Below are positions 25,777 through 36,118 of a stretch of DNA of 64,000 bases, one piece after another. Each line of letters opens with the position of its first letter. The stretch's first letter is position 1. The stretch lies in the NCBI RefSeq assembly GCF_030684895.1, contig NZ_JAUXXP010000090.1:124001-188000 (forward strand). Direction: 5' to 3'. Source of the stretch: Pseudomonas sp. GTDB lineage: Bacteria; Pseudomonadota; Gammaproteobacteria; Pseudomonadales; Pseudomonadaceae. The notes below the pieces were generated by a model, which saw only the letters and a program-made list of their open reading frames with translations, searched no databases and was not told the DNA's origin. The translations under genes were made by a program, and so were the position numbers.

Positions 25777-27213
25777 TTACAGGGTATAACGCTGGCGTAA
25801 CTGCTCTGCATAATCTCGCCACTCCAGCAAAATAGCCTGCTGCTGCGCGCCAATATCTGGAAGTAGCGCAGTAAGTGCCTGACTGAATTGTTCGAGCGTG
25901 TTCGGCGCACCATATTCGGGCTGGCTCAAACGCTGTTGGCAGAATGCCCACCAACGTTGTTGCTCTTCAGCATTCAGCGTCGCAGCAAAGTTGCGCGCAC
26001 GGTAGCGAAACAACAGCTCCGGTAAACGCCCATCATCAAATGGCCATGCCGCCTCGGCCAAACGCTGTGGCTCAGCACGCCGCACCTGTTCGCAGAGCCG
26101 GCGATCACGATCACCAATAAAGCCATCATATAGCTGCTGCTCAGGGTCTTGATTAGCGGCGAACTGCTCCTCGGCATACACCTGGACAAGTTTGTCCTGC
26201 CACAGCCCAGGATTACCGCGCAATTGTTCGGCCTGCGCGTGATAAGCCGGCACGTCGAGTTGCAGACGCTGAATATCTTCCGCGCGCAATACATTCATCG
26301 GTGCAACAACCGGGCAACGATTGATATGCAGCAACTTCAATGGCACCGGCAACTCACCCTCGACCAATTGATCACGGCGGGTATACAGACGCGTGCGCAA
26401 TGTCTCAGCCGACTCGTTGAGCAGTGGCGAGATATCGGCCTGCAGGTCACAGACAATCAACGCATTGCGGTTACGCGGATGCCAAGCCAACGGCAACACC
26501 ACCGCCAGGTAATGCCGCGCCCCGGCATAGCGCCCGGAAATATGCACCAATGGCTGCAACAAGCGTATCTGGTCTTGTACGCGCTGTTTGCTGCGCAATT
26601 GATACAGGTAGTCATAGAGTTTGCGCTGCTTGCTGCGCAGCAAGCGCGCCAAGGCAATGGTGGCCCGCACATCGGACAGCGCATCATGGGCCTGGCCATG
26701 CTCGATGCCATTGGCAGCGGTCAGGCGCTCAAGCTTGAGCGTCACCCGACCCTCTTCTTGCGGCCAGACGATACCTTCCGGGCGCAACGCATAAGCCGTA
26801 CGCACCAGATCGATCAGGTCCCAGCGGCTATTGCCGCCCTGCCATTCACGGGCGTAGGGATCGAAGAAGTTGCGATACAGGCTGTAGCGCGTCACCTCAT
26901 CATCGAAGCGCAAGCTGTTGTAGCCCACCCCGCAGGTACCTGGCTGCGACAGCTCGGCATGCACACGGCTCATAAACTCGGCCTCATCCAGGCCATGCTG
27001 CGCCAGCGTGCTCGGGGTAATTCCGGTCACCAGACAGGCTGCCGGATGCGGCAGGATGTCGTCGCTGGGCTGGCAGTAGATATTCAGCGGCTCAGCAATT
27101 TCATTGAGTTCTTCATCGGTGCGAATCCCCGCGACTTGCAGCGGTCGGTCGCGCCGCGGGTCAATACCGGTGGTTTCGTAGTCGTACCAAAAGAGGCTGG
27201 AAGTCACTGTCAT
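25777..27213 (-). CDS. sbcB: Exodeoxyribonuclease I
   Basis: 478 residues, matching E. coli ExoI (475). A processive 3'-5' exonuclease on single-stranded DNA that acts in recombination and mismatch repair. DEDDh active-site motifs are visible: ExoI 'FWYDYETTGIDP' with the Asp/Glu pair, ExoII in 'GYNSLRFDDE', and ExoIII 'HGQAHDALSDVRATIAL' with the His and Asp. The SH3-like and C-terminal helical domains follow ('RQRYTL' end). Convergent with mvaT, and the same neighbourhood is found in P. aeruginosa (PA4315/PA4316). Confidence 0.96.
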   Translation of the reverse strand: MTVTSSLFWYDYETTGIDPRRDRPLQVAGIRTDEELNEIAEPLNIYCQPSDDILPHPAACLVTGITPSTLAQHGLDEAEFMSRVHAELSQPGTCGVGYNSLRFDDEVTRYSLYRNFFDPYAREWQGGNSRWDLIDLVRTAYALRPEGIVWPQEEGRVTLKLERLTAANGIEHGQAHDALSDVRATIALARLLRSKQRKLYDYLYQLRSKQRVQDQIRLLQPLVHISGRYAGARHYLAVVLPLAWHPRNRNALIVCDLQADISPLLNESAETLRTRLYTRRDQLVEGELPVPLKLLHINRCPVVAPMNVLRAEDIQRLQLDVPAYHAQAEQLRGNPGLWQDKLVQVYAEEQFAANQDPEQQLYDGFIGDRDRRLCEQVRRAEPQRLAEAAWPFDDGRLPELLFRYRARNFAATLNAEEQQRWWAFCQQRLSQPEYGAPNTLEQFSQALTALLPDIGAQQQAILLEWRDYAEQLRQRYTL

Positions 27214-27378
27214 GTCCTGATGCTGAGGCGCAGGCAGTCTATCACCCTGTATGCATCACGCAGATAAGCGCAGAACCTTGCGCCAGCGCACGCCCCACGT
27301 GGGGGCCGTGCCTTGTAGGGCGTCCTGACGACGACTAAAGTGAGAATCTCGAATAACCACTCTGTACAAGGACGCCCC

Positions 27379-28140
27379 ATGAGTGACACCAACCCCAGCA
27401 ATCCCTACGCCGCCCCTGCCAGCGCACTGCACGAAGCACCACGCGACAGCCAGGTGCCCAGCATCGAAGAGGCCTTGAGCCGTGGCTATGATTTCAACAT
27501 CAGCGACCTGCTCAGCGAAGCCTGGCAGCGAGTAAAAGGCACCAAAGGCATCATCATCGGCGGTTTTCTGGTGTTCTACGCCGTGCTGCTCGCAGCGTCC
27601 TTTCTAATTGGCGGGTTCTTCGGCCTGCTGGGCGTAGTCAGTGAAAGTCCGATGCTCGCGGTAGTGGCCGAACTGGTCATCGGCATTCTGGCCTCGGCCC
27701 TGGCCTATCCCTTTATGGCTGGGATCAACATGATCGGCATCCGTCGCGCCGCCGACCAGCCGATCAGCTTCAATGACATATTCAGCCACTTCGGCCGCAC
27801 CGTGCCGCTGGTGATTACCGCGATTATCAGCATGCTGCTGATCTACCTTGGTATGTTCCTGCTGATCATTCCCGGCCTGTACCTGGCCATCGCCTATATG
27901 TTGGCCATCCCGTTGGTGGTTGAACGCGGCCTGACGCCGTGGCAAGCCCTGGAAACCTCGCGCAAAGCGATTACCCAGCACTGGTTCAAGGTCTTCGGCC
28001 TGTTCCTGCTGCTCGGTCTAATCACCGCCATCAGCGCCATTCCACTGGGGATTGGACTGGTCTGGACCATTCCGCTGTTTGTTATCGCCATGGGCGTGCT
28101 CTACCGCACCATCTTCGGCGTACTGCCCGCGCCGCAATAA
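27379..28140 (+). CDS. Multi-pass inner-membrane protein, function unknown
   Basis: 253 residues. A soluble Asn/Pro/Ala-rich N-terminus (MSDTNPSNPYAAPASALHEA) is followed by about six hydrophobic segments: 'GIIIGGFLVFYAVLLAASFL', 'LAVVAELVIGILASALAYPF', 'VPLVITAIISMLLIYLGMFL', 'IIPGLYLAIAYMLAIPLVVE', 'FGLFLLLGLITAISAIPLGI' and a last one. The 'IPGLYLAIAYMLAIPLV...PWQAL..SR' block is shared by a broad family of uncharacterised bacterial membrane proteins. AAGGACGCCCC precedes the ATG at 27379. It is transcribed toward the RDD-MoxR operon 101 bases downstream and may belong to it. Confidence 0.7.
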   Translation: MSDTNPSNPYAAPASALHEAPRDSQVPSIEEALSRGYDFNISDLLSEAWQRVKGTKGIIIGGFLVFYAVLLAASFLIGGFFGLLGVVSESPMLAVVAELVIGILASALAYPFMAGINMIGIRRAADQPISFNDIFSHFGRTVPLVITAIISMLLIYLGMFLLIIPGLYLAIAYMLAIPLVVERGLTPWQALETSRKAITQHWFKVFGLFLLLGLITAISAIPLGIGLVWTIPLFVIAMGVLYRTIFGVLPAPQ

Positions 28141-28241
28141 CCCTCACTAAATAGCCCCGCTGCGCCGGTTCAGATCACTGAGCCGGTTGCTTCCCTGCCT
28201 GCTGCTGGCTAGCATCGGGTTTTCCTCGACGCAGTCTGCCG

Positions 28242-28964
28242 ATGTCGCCCACGCCAACCCCTGCTTCAGTCGCCGCTCGCCCGCTGCTGGATACCCGCTA
28301 TAAGGTGGAAACACCGGAAGGCATCGACCTGATCCTGCGTCCGGCGGGTTTAGTGCCGCGCGCCCTGGCTTTCAGCATCGACCTGCTGATTCGCGGTGCG
28401 CTGCTCGGCGCACTGTTTGCCGTGCTCGCCTTGCTCGGCCAGTTCGGCATGGGCCTGGGCACCATCTTGCTGTTTCTGGTGACCTGGTGGTACATGGTGC
28501 TGTTTGAGGTGCTCAACCAGGGCCGCTCACCGGGCAAGCAGATGATGGGCCTGCGGGTAATCCATGACGACGGCACGCCGATTGGCTGGGCCGCCTCGCT
28601 GACCCGCAACCTGCTGCGCTTCGTCGACATCCTACCGTTTGGCTACACCTTGGGCATTCTTAGCTGCCTTAATCACCCGGCGTTCAAACGCCTGGGCGAT
28701 ATCGCCGCCGGCACCCTGGTGGTCTACCGCGATAACGCCCCAACAGCCCCCGAACTGCCGCACGCCGAAGCGCTGCGTGCGCCGTTCAGCATGAGCCTGA
28801 GTGAACAGCGCGCCCTGCTCAGCTTTGCCGAGCGCGCGCAGAGCCTGTCCAGTGCACGGCGTCAGGAGCTGGCGAGCATTCTTGCCGACCCTTTGCAGGT
28901 ACCTGCCGAACAGGCCGAGCAGCAGATCCACGGTATTGCCCGTGGTTTGTTGGGGTCGACATGA
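28242..28964 (+). CDS. RDD family membrane protein
   Basis: 240 residues. The RDD domain is plain: 'LVPRALAFSIDLLIRGALLG' with the Arg-Asp pair, a second hydrophobic segment, and 'QGRSPGKQMMGLRVIHDDG' followed by 'TRNLLRFVDILPFGY'. The C-terminal soluble tail (about 165-240) is charged. RDD proteins are polytopic membrane proteins often linked to transport or envelope assembly; this one's role is unknown. It opens a run of six genes that overlap or nearly touch. The stop overlaps the next start (ATGA), implying translational coupling. Confidence 0.85.
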   Translation: MSPTPTPASVAARPLLDTRYKVETPEGIDLILRPAGLVPRALAFSIDLLIRGALLGALFAVLALLGQFGMGLGTILLFLVTWWYMVLFEVLNQGRSPGKQMMGLRVIHDDGTPIGWAASLTRNLLRFVDILPFGYTLGILSCLNHPAFKRLGDIAAGTLVVYRDNAPTAPELPHAEALRAPFSMSLSEQRALLSFAERAQSLSSARRQELASILADPLQVPAEQAEQQIHGIARGLLGST

Positions 28965-29941
28965 AACAGAGCCAGTTTGAAAACCAGCACCAGGCCGACT
29001 GGCAAGCCTTTAATACGCAGCTCGAAGCGCTTGAGCGCGGCAAGGCCGACAGCCAGCAGTGCAAGGCCTTTGCCGCCGACTACCGCAGCCTGTGCCAGCA
29101 CCTGGCCCTGGCACAGAGCCGCGGCTACAGCAGCCACCTGATCGAGCAGTTGCAGCTGCTGGCCATGCGCGGCCATCAGCAGTTCTATCGCCACCGCAGC
29201 CCGCTGGGCGGCCAATTGCTTGGCTTTATCCTCGCCGGCTTTCCGCGCCTGGTCCGCGCCGAATGGCGCTTTGTCGTCGCCGCCAGCCTGCTCTTCTTCG
29301 GTAGCCTGCTGCTGATGGGCACGCTGGTGTATCACTTCCCCGACCTGGTCTACGGGGTGATGGCGCCCGACCAAGTGGCCGAGATGGAAAAGATGTACGA
29401 CCCCGACGCCAGACGCATCGGCCGCTTCAGCGAACGCGACTCCGGCGATGACTGGATGATGTTCGGCTACTACATCATGAACAACATCGGCATCGCTTTT
29501 CAGACCTTTGCCAGCGGCCTGCTGTTTGGCCTGGGCAGCCTGTTCTTCCTGCTGTTCAACGGCCTGATGATTGGCGCCGTGGCCGGCCACCTGACGCAAA
29601 TCGGCCATGGCGAAACCTTCTGGTCGTTCGTCGTTGGCCACGGCGCGTTCGAGCTGACCGCCATTGCTTTGGCCGGTGCCGCCGGCCTGAAACTCGGCTG
29701 GGCGCTGCTGGTGCCCGGCCGCCTGCCACGCGGCGAAGCCTTGCGGGTAGCCGCCGGCAGCAGCGTGCGACTGATCGGCGGGGTGATCGTGTTTCTGCTG
29801 CTGGCGGCCTTTATTGAGGCCTACTGGTCGTCCATGGACCTGGCAAGCCCCGCGATCAAATACGCAGTCGGCGCCGCGCTCTGGTTGCTGGTGCTGAGCT
29901 ACCTGCTGCTAGCTGGCCGAGGTGTGCATGCGCCTGACTGA
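28961..29941 (+). CDS. Stage II sporulation protein M (SpoIIM) family membrane protein
   Basis: 326 residues. A soluble N-terminal helical region (MKQSQFENQHQADWQAFNTQ...) is followed by several transmembrane segments: 'FVVAASLLFFGSLLLMGTLV', 'FASGLLFGLGSLFFLLFNGL', 'FELTAIALAGAAGLKLGWAL', 'LIGGVIVFLLLAAFIEAYWS' and a C-terminal one. The 'NNIGIAFQTFASGLLFGLGS' block and 'GHGAFELTAIALAGAAGLKLG' are SpoIIM signatures. In non-sporulating bacteria these are typically found with RDD, MoxR and DUF58 genes, in an envelope-associated module of unknown function. It overlaps both neighbours. Confidence 0.85.
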   Translation: MKQSQFENQHQADWQAFNTQLEALERGKADSQQCKAFAADYRSLCQHLALAQSRGYSSHLIEQLQLLAMRGHQQFYRHRSPLGGQLLGFILAGFPRLVRAEWRFVVAASLLFFGSLLLMGTLVYHFPDLVYGVMAPDQVAEMEKMYDPDARRIGRFSERDSGDDWMMFGYYIMNNIGIAFQTFASGLLFGLGSLFFLLFNGLMIGAVAGHLTQIGHGETFWSFVVGHGAFELTAIALAGAAGLKLGWALLVPGRLPRGEALRVAAGSSVRLIGGVIVFLLLAAFIEAYWSSMDLASPAIKYAVGAALWLLVLSYLLLAGRGVHAPD

Positions 29942-31505
29942 TGCCAGCGTCGCCATTCGCCCGCGCAGCGCCTGGGAGGCCGTCGACCTCGGCGTGTTAT
30001 TGGCCAAGCAGCACGCCGGCCTGCTGATGGCCAGCTGGGCGCTGGTAACGGTGCCAATTTTTGCCCTGCTGTGCCTGCTGCTGTGGGATTACCCCAGCAT
30101 CGCCCTGCTGATTTTCTGGTGGCTAAAACCGGCTTACGAACGCCTGCCGCTGTATATCCTCTCGCATGCCCTGTTCGGCGCTACGCCGAGCCTCAAACAA
30201 GCGCTGAAAGCCCTGCCTGGGCTGCTCAAACCGCAATTGCTGGCCAGCCTGACCTGGCGCCGACTGAGCCCCACACGCAGCTTCGACCTGCCCGTGATGC
30301 AGCTGGAAGGCCTGTCCGGCAAGGCGCGCAGCCAACGCCTGATCGTCCTTGGCCAGCGCGATGCCGGTGGCGCCAGCTGGCTCACCATCGTCGGCGTGCA
30401 CCTGGAAATGGCGCTGTGGTTCGGCATCATCAGCCTGTTCTACATGCTGCTGCCGGCGCAAATCGAGCTGAACTGGACCTGGCAAAGCCTGATCAATGCC
30501 GCCTCGGGCGAGTGGCTGTGGCTGGAGCACCTGTCCAACCTGATTTACGTCCTACTGCTGATTCTCTGGGAGCCGATCTACGTCGCCTGCGGCTTCACCC
30601 TCTACCTGAACCGCCGCACCGCCCTGGAAGCCTGGGATATCGAACTGGTATTCCGCCGCTTGCGCCAGCGTCTGACCGGCGTGGCTTATGCCCTGCTCCT
30701 AGGCTGCGGCCTGCTGTTAATGCAGGCACCTAACAGCGCCATGGCCGCCGCGACCGCAAACAGCTGCCCGCTGCCGATTGAAGACCCTATAGGGCCAGAG
30801 GCCGAGCGCCTGCTCAAACAGCCGCTGACCAGCGCAGAAGCGCAACAGAGCATCGGCCAGCTGCTCGACCAGCCGCCCTTCGAGCACCGCGAAACCGTCA
30901 CCCGCTGGCGCCTCGGCGAAGAGCCCAAGGAGCCGAGCGAGGAAGACGCCAAGGCCCTGGCCGAACTGCTGGAAAAGTTCTTCAAACTCACCGAACTGTG
31001 GAAAAGCGTCGACGCAGTGGCACTGTTCTTCGAGGTGCTGCTGTGGGCCGCGCTGTTCAGCCTGATCGCCTGGCTGCTGTGGCGTTACCGCGACTGGTTG
31101 AGCACCTTTGCCGGGCGCCTGCGCTTGCCGCAAGCGCGCAAATACCAACCGCCAGAGCAGCTGTTCGGTCTGGAAGTGGCGCCGCAAAGCCTGCCTGCCG
31201 ATATTCCCGGTGAAGTTGAACGGCTCTGGGATGAACAGCCGCGCGCCGCCCTTGGCTTGCTTTACCGCGCCCTGCTCAGCCGCATGCTGCATGAACAACG
31301 CCTGCCGCTAAAAAGCTCGCACACCGAAGCCGAAGTGCTGCAACTGGTGCAGGCGTTGCAGCAGAAAAACCTCAGCCACTTCAGTCAGGCCCTGACCCGT
31401 CACTGGCAAAACCTCGCCTACGGCCATCGGCTACCGCCGGCTGCGCTTAAACAGGGCCTGTGTAATGCCTGGCGGCGCCTGTTCGAGCAAGGGGCGAAAG
31501 CATGA
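29928..31505 (+). CDS. DUF4129 domain-containing membrane protein
   Basis: 525 residues. The N-terminal half is membrane-embedded ('LLMASWALVTVPIFALLCLL', 'LIFWWLKPAYERLPLYILSH', 'LSNLIYVLLLILWEPIYVAC'). A periplasmic segment follows the helix near residue 260. A last transmembrane helix ('FFEVLLWAALFSLIAWLLWR', about 365) precedes a cytoplasmic DUF4129 tail with 'DIPGEVERLWDEQPRAALGLLYRALLSRM'. DUF4129 tails are usually fused to transglutaminase or membrane modules and associate with MoxR/DUF58. The ATG at 29928 has GAGG 5 bases upstream; the GTG at 29922 is too close. It overlaps the SpoIIM stop by 14 bases and the next start by 4. Confidence 0.85.
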   Translation: MRLTDASVAIRPRSAWEAVDLGVLLAKQHAGLLMASWALVTVPIFALLCLLLWDYPSIALLIFWWLKPAYERLPLYILSHALFGATPSLKQALKALPGLLKPQLLASLTWRRLSPTRSFDLPVMQLEGLSGKARSQRLIVLGQRDAGGASWLTIVGVHLEMALWFGIISLFYMLLPAQIELNWTWQSLINAASGEWLWLEHLSNLIYVLLLILWEPIYVACGFTLYLNRRTALEAWDIELVFRRLRQRLTGVAYALLLGCGLLLMQAPNSAMAAATANSCPLPIEDPIGPEAERLLKQPLTSAEAQQSIGQLLDQPPFEHRETVTRWRLGEEPKEPSEEDAKALAELLEKFFKLTELWKSVDAVALFFEVLLWAALFSLIAWLLWRYRDWLSTFAGRLRLPQARKYQPPEQLFGLEVAPQSLPADIPGEVERLWDEQPRAALGLLYRALLSRMLHEQRLPLKSSHTEAEVLQLVQALQQKNLSHFSQALTRHWQNLAYGHRLPPAALKQGLCNAWRRLFEQGAKA

Positions 31506-32751
31506 ACCGGCGCATCCAGTTTTTCCTCGGTGCAGGCCTGCTGTTGGTGCTCGGCCTGCTCGGCATTTACCTGCTGGGCAAGCTCACGCCTTATCAAGAA
31601 ACGCTCGAACATGGCCCTGCCCCCGAGGCTCGGGCCAATCCTTACCTGGCCGCCGAGCACTTCCTGCGCAAGCAAGGCCTGCAGGTGCAACGCGCAGATG
31701 GCCTGGAAGTCATGAAGGATCTGCCGAGCGCCGGGCACACCCTGCTGCTGCTCGGTGACCGTAACCGCATGACACCCAAGCAGGCCGAGCGCCTGCTGGC
31801 CTGGGCCGCCAAGGGCGGCCACCTGCTGTTTGTTGCCGAGCGGTTGTGGGATGAAGAAGAAGGTAAAAGCGGCGACCTGCTGCTCGACAGCCTGGGCATC
31901 CAGCAATACGAGAGCGAAGAACTCGATGAGGACGCCAGCGAAGCGACGGATGAAGCGGTATCTGCAGAGAGCGAGCACGACGCCGAGCAGCAAGCCGAGC
32001 CCATTCAGGATGAAGAAACCCCGGCCGCTGCAGACGAAGAGAACGCCTACCCGGAACTGACTCAGCTCTACCTGGAAAACGAAGAGGCACCGGCCTACTT
32101 CAACTTCGACACTGACTTCCACCTCTACGATGCCGAGAACCGCGCCCACGCCTGGGCCAACAGCGATGCGGCCACGCACTTGCTGCAGCTCTACCATGGC
32201 GATGGTTTGATCAGCGTGGTCAGCGACAGCTGGATCTGGCAAAACCAAAGCATCGGCGAATACGACAACGCCTGGCTGCTCTGGTACATGACCCAGGACA
32301 GCCAGGTCACCCTGCTCTACCGCGCCGACCGCGATGACCTGTTCAGCCTGTTGCTCGAGCACTTCCCACAGGCGTTGGTCGCCCTGGCACTGTTGCTGGC
32401 ATTCGGCCTGTGGCACCTGGGCATGCGCCAGGGCCCGCTGCTGTTGCCCGCCAGCCGCAATCGCCGCCAATTGCAGGAGCACCTGCGCGGTAGCGCCGAC
32501 TTCCTCCTGCGCCACAACGGCCAGTACAGCCTGCTGCAAGGCTTGCAACAGGATATCCAGCGCCGCGCGCGCCACCGTCACCCCGGTTTTGAACGCCTCG
32601 CGGTAGCCGAGCAGTGGCAGATCCTTAGCCGCCTGACCCGCCAACCTTCCAGCGTTATCAGCCAAGCCATGCGGCCGTTGCCCAAGCAGCGACTGCCCGC
32701 CGCCGACTTCACCCGCCAGGTCGCCAACCTGCAAACCCTCAGGAATGCCCT

Positions 32752-32755
<4 letters not shown>
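31502..32755 (+). CDS. DUF4350 domain-containing membrane protein
   Basis: 417 residues. An N-terminal transmembrane anchor (FFLGAGLLLVLGLLGIYLLG) is followed by a periplasmic DUF4350 domain ('NPYLAAEHFLRKQGLQVQRA', 'LLLLGDRNRMTPKQAERLLAWAAKGGHLLF'). There is an unusually acidic insert at about residues 118-185, rich in Asp and Glu. A second transmembrane segment near 290 ('ALVALALLLAFGLWHLGM') precedes a cytoplasmic tail. DUF4350 resembles a GATase-like/flavodoxin-like fold used as an accessory in MoxR operons. Overlaps both flanking genes by 4 bases (ATGA), so the operon is translated as a coupled unit. Confidence 0.85.
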
Positions 32756-33846
<1,091 letters not shown>

Positions 33847-33886
33847 CCCCTACTTGGCAAAAGCCCGCATTGAAAGGCGCCTCCGC

Positions 33887-35218
33887 ATGAAACCCTCGCG
33901 CGCGCTGCTGGCGCTGCTCGCCAGCCTGTTCGTCCTCGGCATTGTGCTGGGCGTCTGCAGCGCCCTGGCCATCGCCGTGCCGCGCAGCTTCACGTCGATT
34001 TACTGGGGCCTGCTGCTGGTACTGCTCGGTTTGTCTCTGGTCGACGCCCTGCTGCTGCGCCAAGTGCCCTCGCCGCGCATCGAACGCCAGCTACCCGGCA
34101 ACCTGCCGCTGGGACGCTGGAGCGAAGTGCGGCTGAATCTGCACCACAGCTACCTCCGTGCGCTGCAGGTGGAGGTGTTCGACCATCTGCCCGGCGATAT
34201 GGCCTTCGAGCACCTGCCGCTCAAGGTCGATCTGCATCCCGGCGAGCAGACTCAGGTCAGTTACCGCGTGCGACCGTTGCTGCGTGGGCATTTTCATTTC
34301 CCCCAGTGCGAAGTCAGCCTGCCCAGCCCCATGGGCTTGTGGCGCGCCCGGCGATATTTGCCGCTGGCTGCGGAAACCCGCGTTTACCCCGACTTCGCCC
34401 GCCTATATGGCGCGCAGTTGATGGCGGTGGATGACTGGCTCAGTCAACTTGGCGTACGCCAGCAGCAACGTCGCGGCCTGGGTCAGGAATTCCACCAACT
34501 GCGCGAATTCCGCGACGGCGACACCCTGCGGCAAATCGACTGGAAGGCCACTGCACGCAAACGCACGCCGATTGCCCGCGAATACCAAGACGAACGCGAT
34601 CAACAGATCATCTTCCTGCTCGATTGCGGCCGGCGTATGCGCAGCCAGGACGGCGAGCTGTCGCACTTCGATCACGCCCTCAACGCCTGCCTGCTGCTCA
34701 GCTACGTGGCGCTGCGCCAAGGCGATGCGGTGGGCCTGTCGACCTTTGCCGGCGAGCAGAACCGCTTCCTTGCTCCGGTCAAAGGCCAGGCGCAGCTGAA
34801 TGTGCTGCTCAATGCGCTGTACGACCTGCGCAGCACCCAGCAACCGGCGGACTTCACTGCCGCCGTGGAAAACCTGCTCAGCCGCCAGCGTCGCCGCGCC
34901 CTGGTGGTGCTGGTGACCAACCTGCGCGATGAAGACGATCAGGCCCTGCTCGGCGCGGTCAAACGCCTGAGCCGCCAGCACCGCGTGCTGGTCGCCAGCC
35001 TGCGTGAAGAAGTGCTGGATACCCTGCGCCACACCCCGGTGCAAGACCTGTCCAGCGCGCTGGATTACTGCGGCACCCTCGACTACCTGAACGCCCGCGC
35101 CGGCCTGCACGAACGCCTGATTGCCAACAAGGTGCCGGTGCTGGATGCGCGGCCCAGCGAATTAGGGCCGCAGCTGGTGAGCAGTTATCTGGCCTGGAAA
35201 AAGGCAGGTGTTCTCTAA
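33887..35218 (+). CDS. DUF58 domain-containing protein (MoxR partner)
   Basis: 443 residues. Two N-terminal transmembrane segments ('LLALLASLFVLGIVLGVCSA', 'FTSIYWGLLLVLLGLSLVDA') are followed by a soluble region. The DUF58 signature is 'FHQLREFRDGDTLRQIDWKA..RKRTPIAREYQDERDQQIIFLLDCGRRM', which leads into a VWA-like fold. Such proteins are the usual MoxR partners and contain a metal-ion-adhesion-like site; here the 'DCGRRM' sequence replaces the canonical DxSxS, so metal binding is doubtful. Start chosen at MKPSRALL, 41 bases after the moxR stop with GAAAGG upstream. Last gene of the operon. Confidence 0.88.
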   Translation: MKPSRALLALLASLFVLGIVLGVCSALAIAVPRSFTSIYWGLLLVLLGLSLVDALLLRQVPSPRIERQLPGNLPLGRWSEVRLNLHHSYLRALQVEVFDHLPGDMAFEHLPLKVDLHPGEQTQVSYRVRPLLRGHFHFPQCEVSLPSPMGLWRARRYLPLAAETRVYPDFARLYGAQLMAVDDWLSQLGVRQQQRRGLGQEFHQLREFRDGDTLRQIDWKATARKRTPIAREYQDERDQQIIFLLDCGRRMRSQDGELSHFDHALNACLLLSYVALRQGDAVGLSTFAGEQNRFLAPVKGQAQLNVLLNALYDLRSTQQPADFTAAVENLLSRQRRRALVVLVTNLRDEDDQALLGAVKRLSRQHRVLVASLREEVLDTLRHTPVQDLSSALDYCGTLDYLNARAGLHERLIANKVPVLDARPSELGPQLVSSYLAWKKAGVL

Positions 35219-35240
35219 CACTGGCTAATGCGGGTGCCGA

Positions 35241-35273
35241 CGTAGGTTGGCGTTGAGCGCAACGAAGCCCAAC
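35241..35273. repeat. Short REP-like inverted repeat
   Basis: GTAGGTTGGCGTTGAGCGCAACGAAGCCCAACA carries imperfect inverted halves (GTTGGCGTTG / CAACGAAGCCCAAC). It belongs to the same 'gtaggttgg...' family as elements at 2948 and 57843, and lies between convergent genes. Confidence 0.55.
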
Positions 35274-35285
35274 ACGTTGCGCGAC

Positions 35286-36023
35286 TCACAACCACGTAAC
35301 GTGCTGCTCCAACGGAAAGCGCAGACGCGGGTTATACACGCCCTTCTCATCCTGTTTGCCCACCGCCAGCAGCATGATCGGTAAAGCCTGGCGCGGGATG
35401 CTCAGGGTTTTGCGCAGGCGCACTTCATCAAAGCCTTCCATTGGGCAGGTGGCATAGCCATGGCTCTGGAAGGCCAGCATCAGGTTTTGCGCTGCCAATG
35501 CCGTGGATTTCACCGCCCAGATGCGCATCTGCGCGCGGCTGTTGGGCGCGCGCATCAGCGGCTTGCGCCAGGCCGCCACGCGCAGCAGCTGGCGTTTGAG
35601 CAACCCAAGCAGGCCGAACGGCCCCTGGTTGTACTGAAAAGGTGCGGTTTTGTTGTAGAAGCTGCGAATCCGCGCCGGCACTTGCGGCTCCGGCCAATAG
35701 TCGATGATGTTCTGACAGGCCTGTTTCCAGGTATCCGGCCGCGCCAGCACGGCAATGATCAGCGGCGCTTTGGCGGCGTTCTGGCTCATGCACACCGGGT
35801 GCAGCCGCGCCAACAACGCTGGGTCGCGAATTACCTGAAAGCTCCAGGGCTGCAGATTGCAGGAGTTGGGCGCGAGCACCGCCAGCTCCAGGCAATCACG
35901 CACCACCTCATCGGGCACCGCTTCAGCAGTAAAGCGACGTACCGCGCGGCGACTCTCGATCAGCTGACGCAGCGCGGCGGGGGTGGCGGGAGAGATTACG
36001 GGGTCGGCGGGAAACAGACTCAT
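35286..36023 (-). CDS. Nitroreductase family protein
   Basis: 245 residues. The FMN-binding nitroreductase motif 'ESRRAVRRFTAEAVPDEVV' (Arg-Arg-x-x-Arg) is followed by 'CLELAVLAPNSCNLQPWSFQVI', and a C-terminal 'MLAFQSHGYATCPMEGFDE' block. These proteins are FMN-dependent NAD(P)H oxidoreductases acting on nitroaromatics, quinones or flavins; the natural substrate is not predictable. Start taken at MSLFPADPV (36023), with GAGGATGCC upstream; the longer frame to 36077 has no family similarity. Single gene, 95 bases upstream of a glutathione peroxidase stop on the same strand. Confidence 0.88.
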   Translation of the reverse strand: MSLFPADPVISPATPAALRQLIESRRAVRRFTAEAVPDEVVRDCLELAVLAPNSCNLQPWSFQVIRDPALLARLHPVCMSQNAAKAPLIIAVLARPDTWKQACQNIIDYWPEPQVPARIRSFYNKTAPFQYNQGPFGLLGLLKRQLLRVAAWRKPLMRAPNSRAQMRIWAVKSTALAAQNLMLAFQSHGYATCPMEGFDEVRLRKTLSIPRQALPIMLLAVGKQDEKGVYNPRLRFPLEQHVTWL

Positions 36024-36118
36024 CAGGGCATCCTCGGCAGATCGCCCGATTAAGCCGCGATGCCGCGTGCTGAACAAGCGGCTGCGGTGGATAGTCCGCA
36101 GCCTTGGCGCAAATGGCC

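Noticed and set aside
31418..32734. A 438-residue minus-strand open frame opposite the DUF4350 gene
   Set aside because: Same reasons: shadow of a real gene with no ribosome site or domain.
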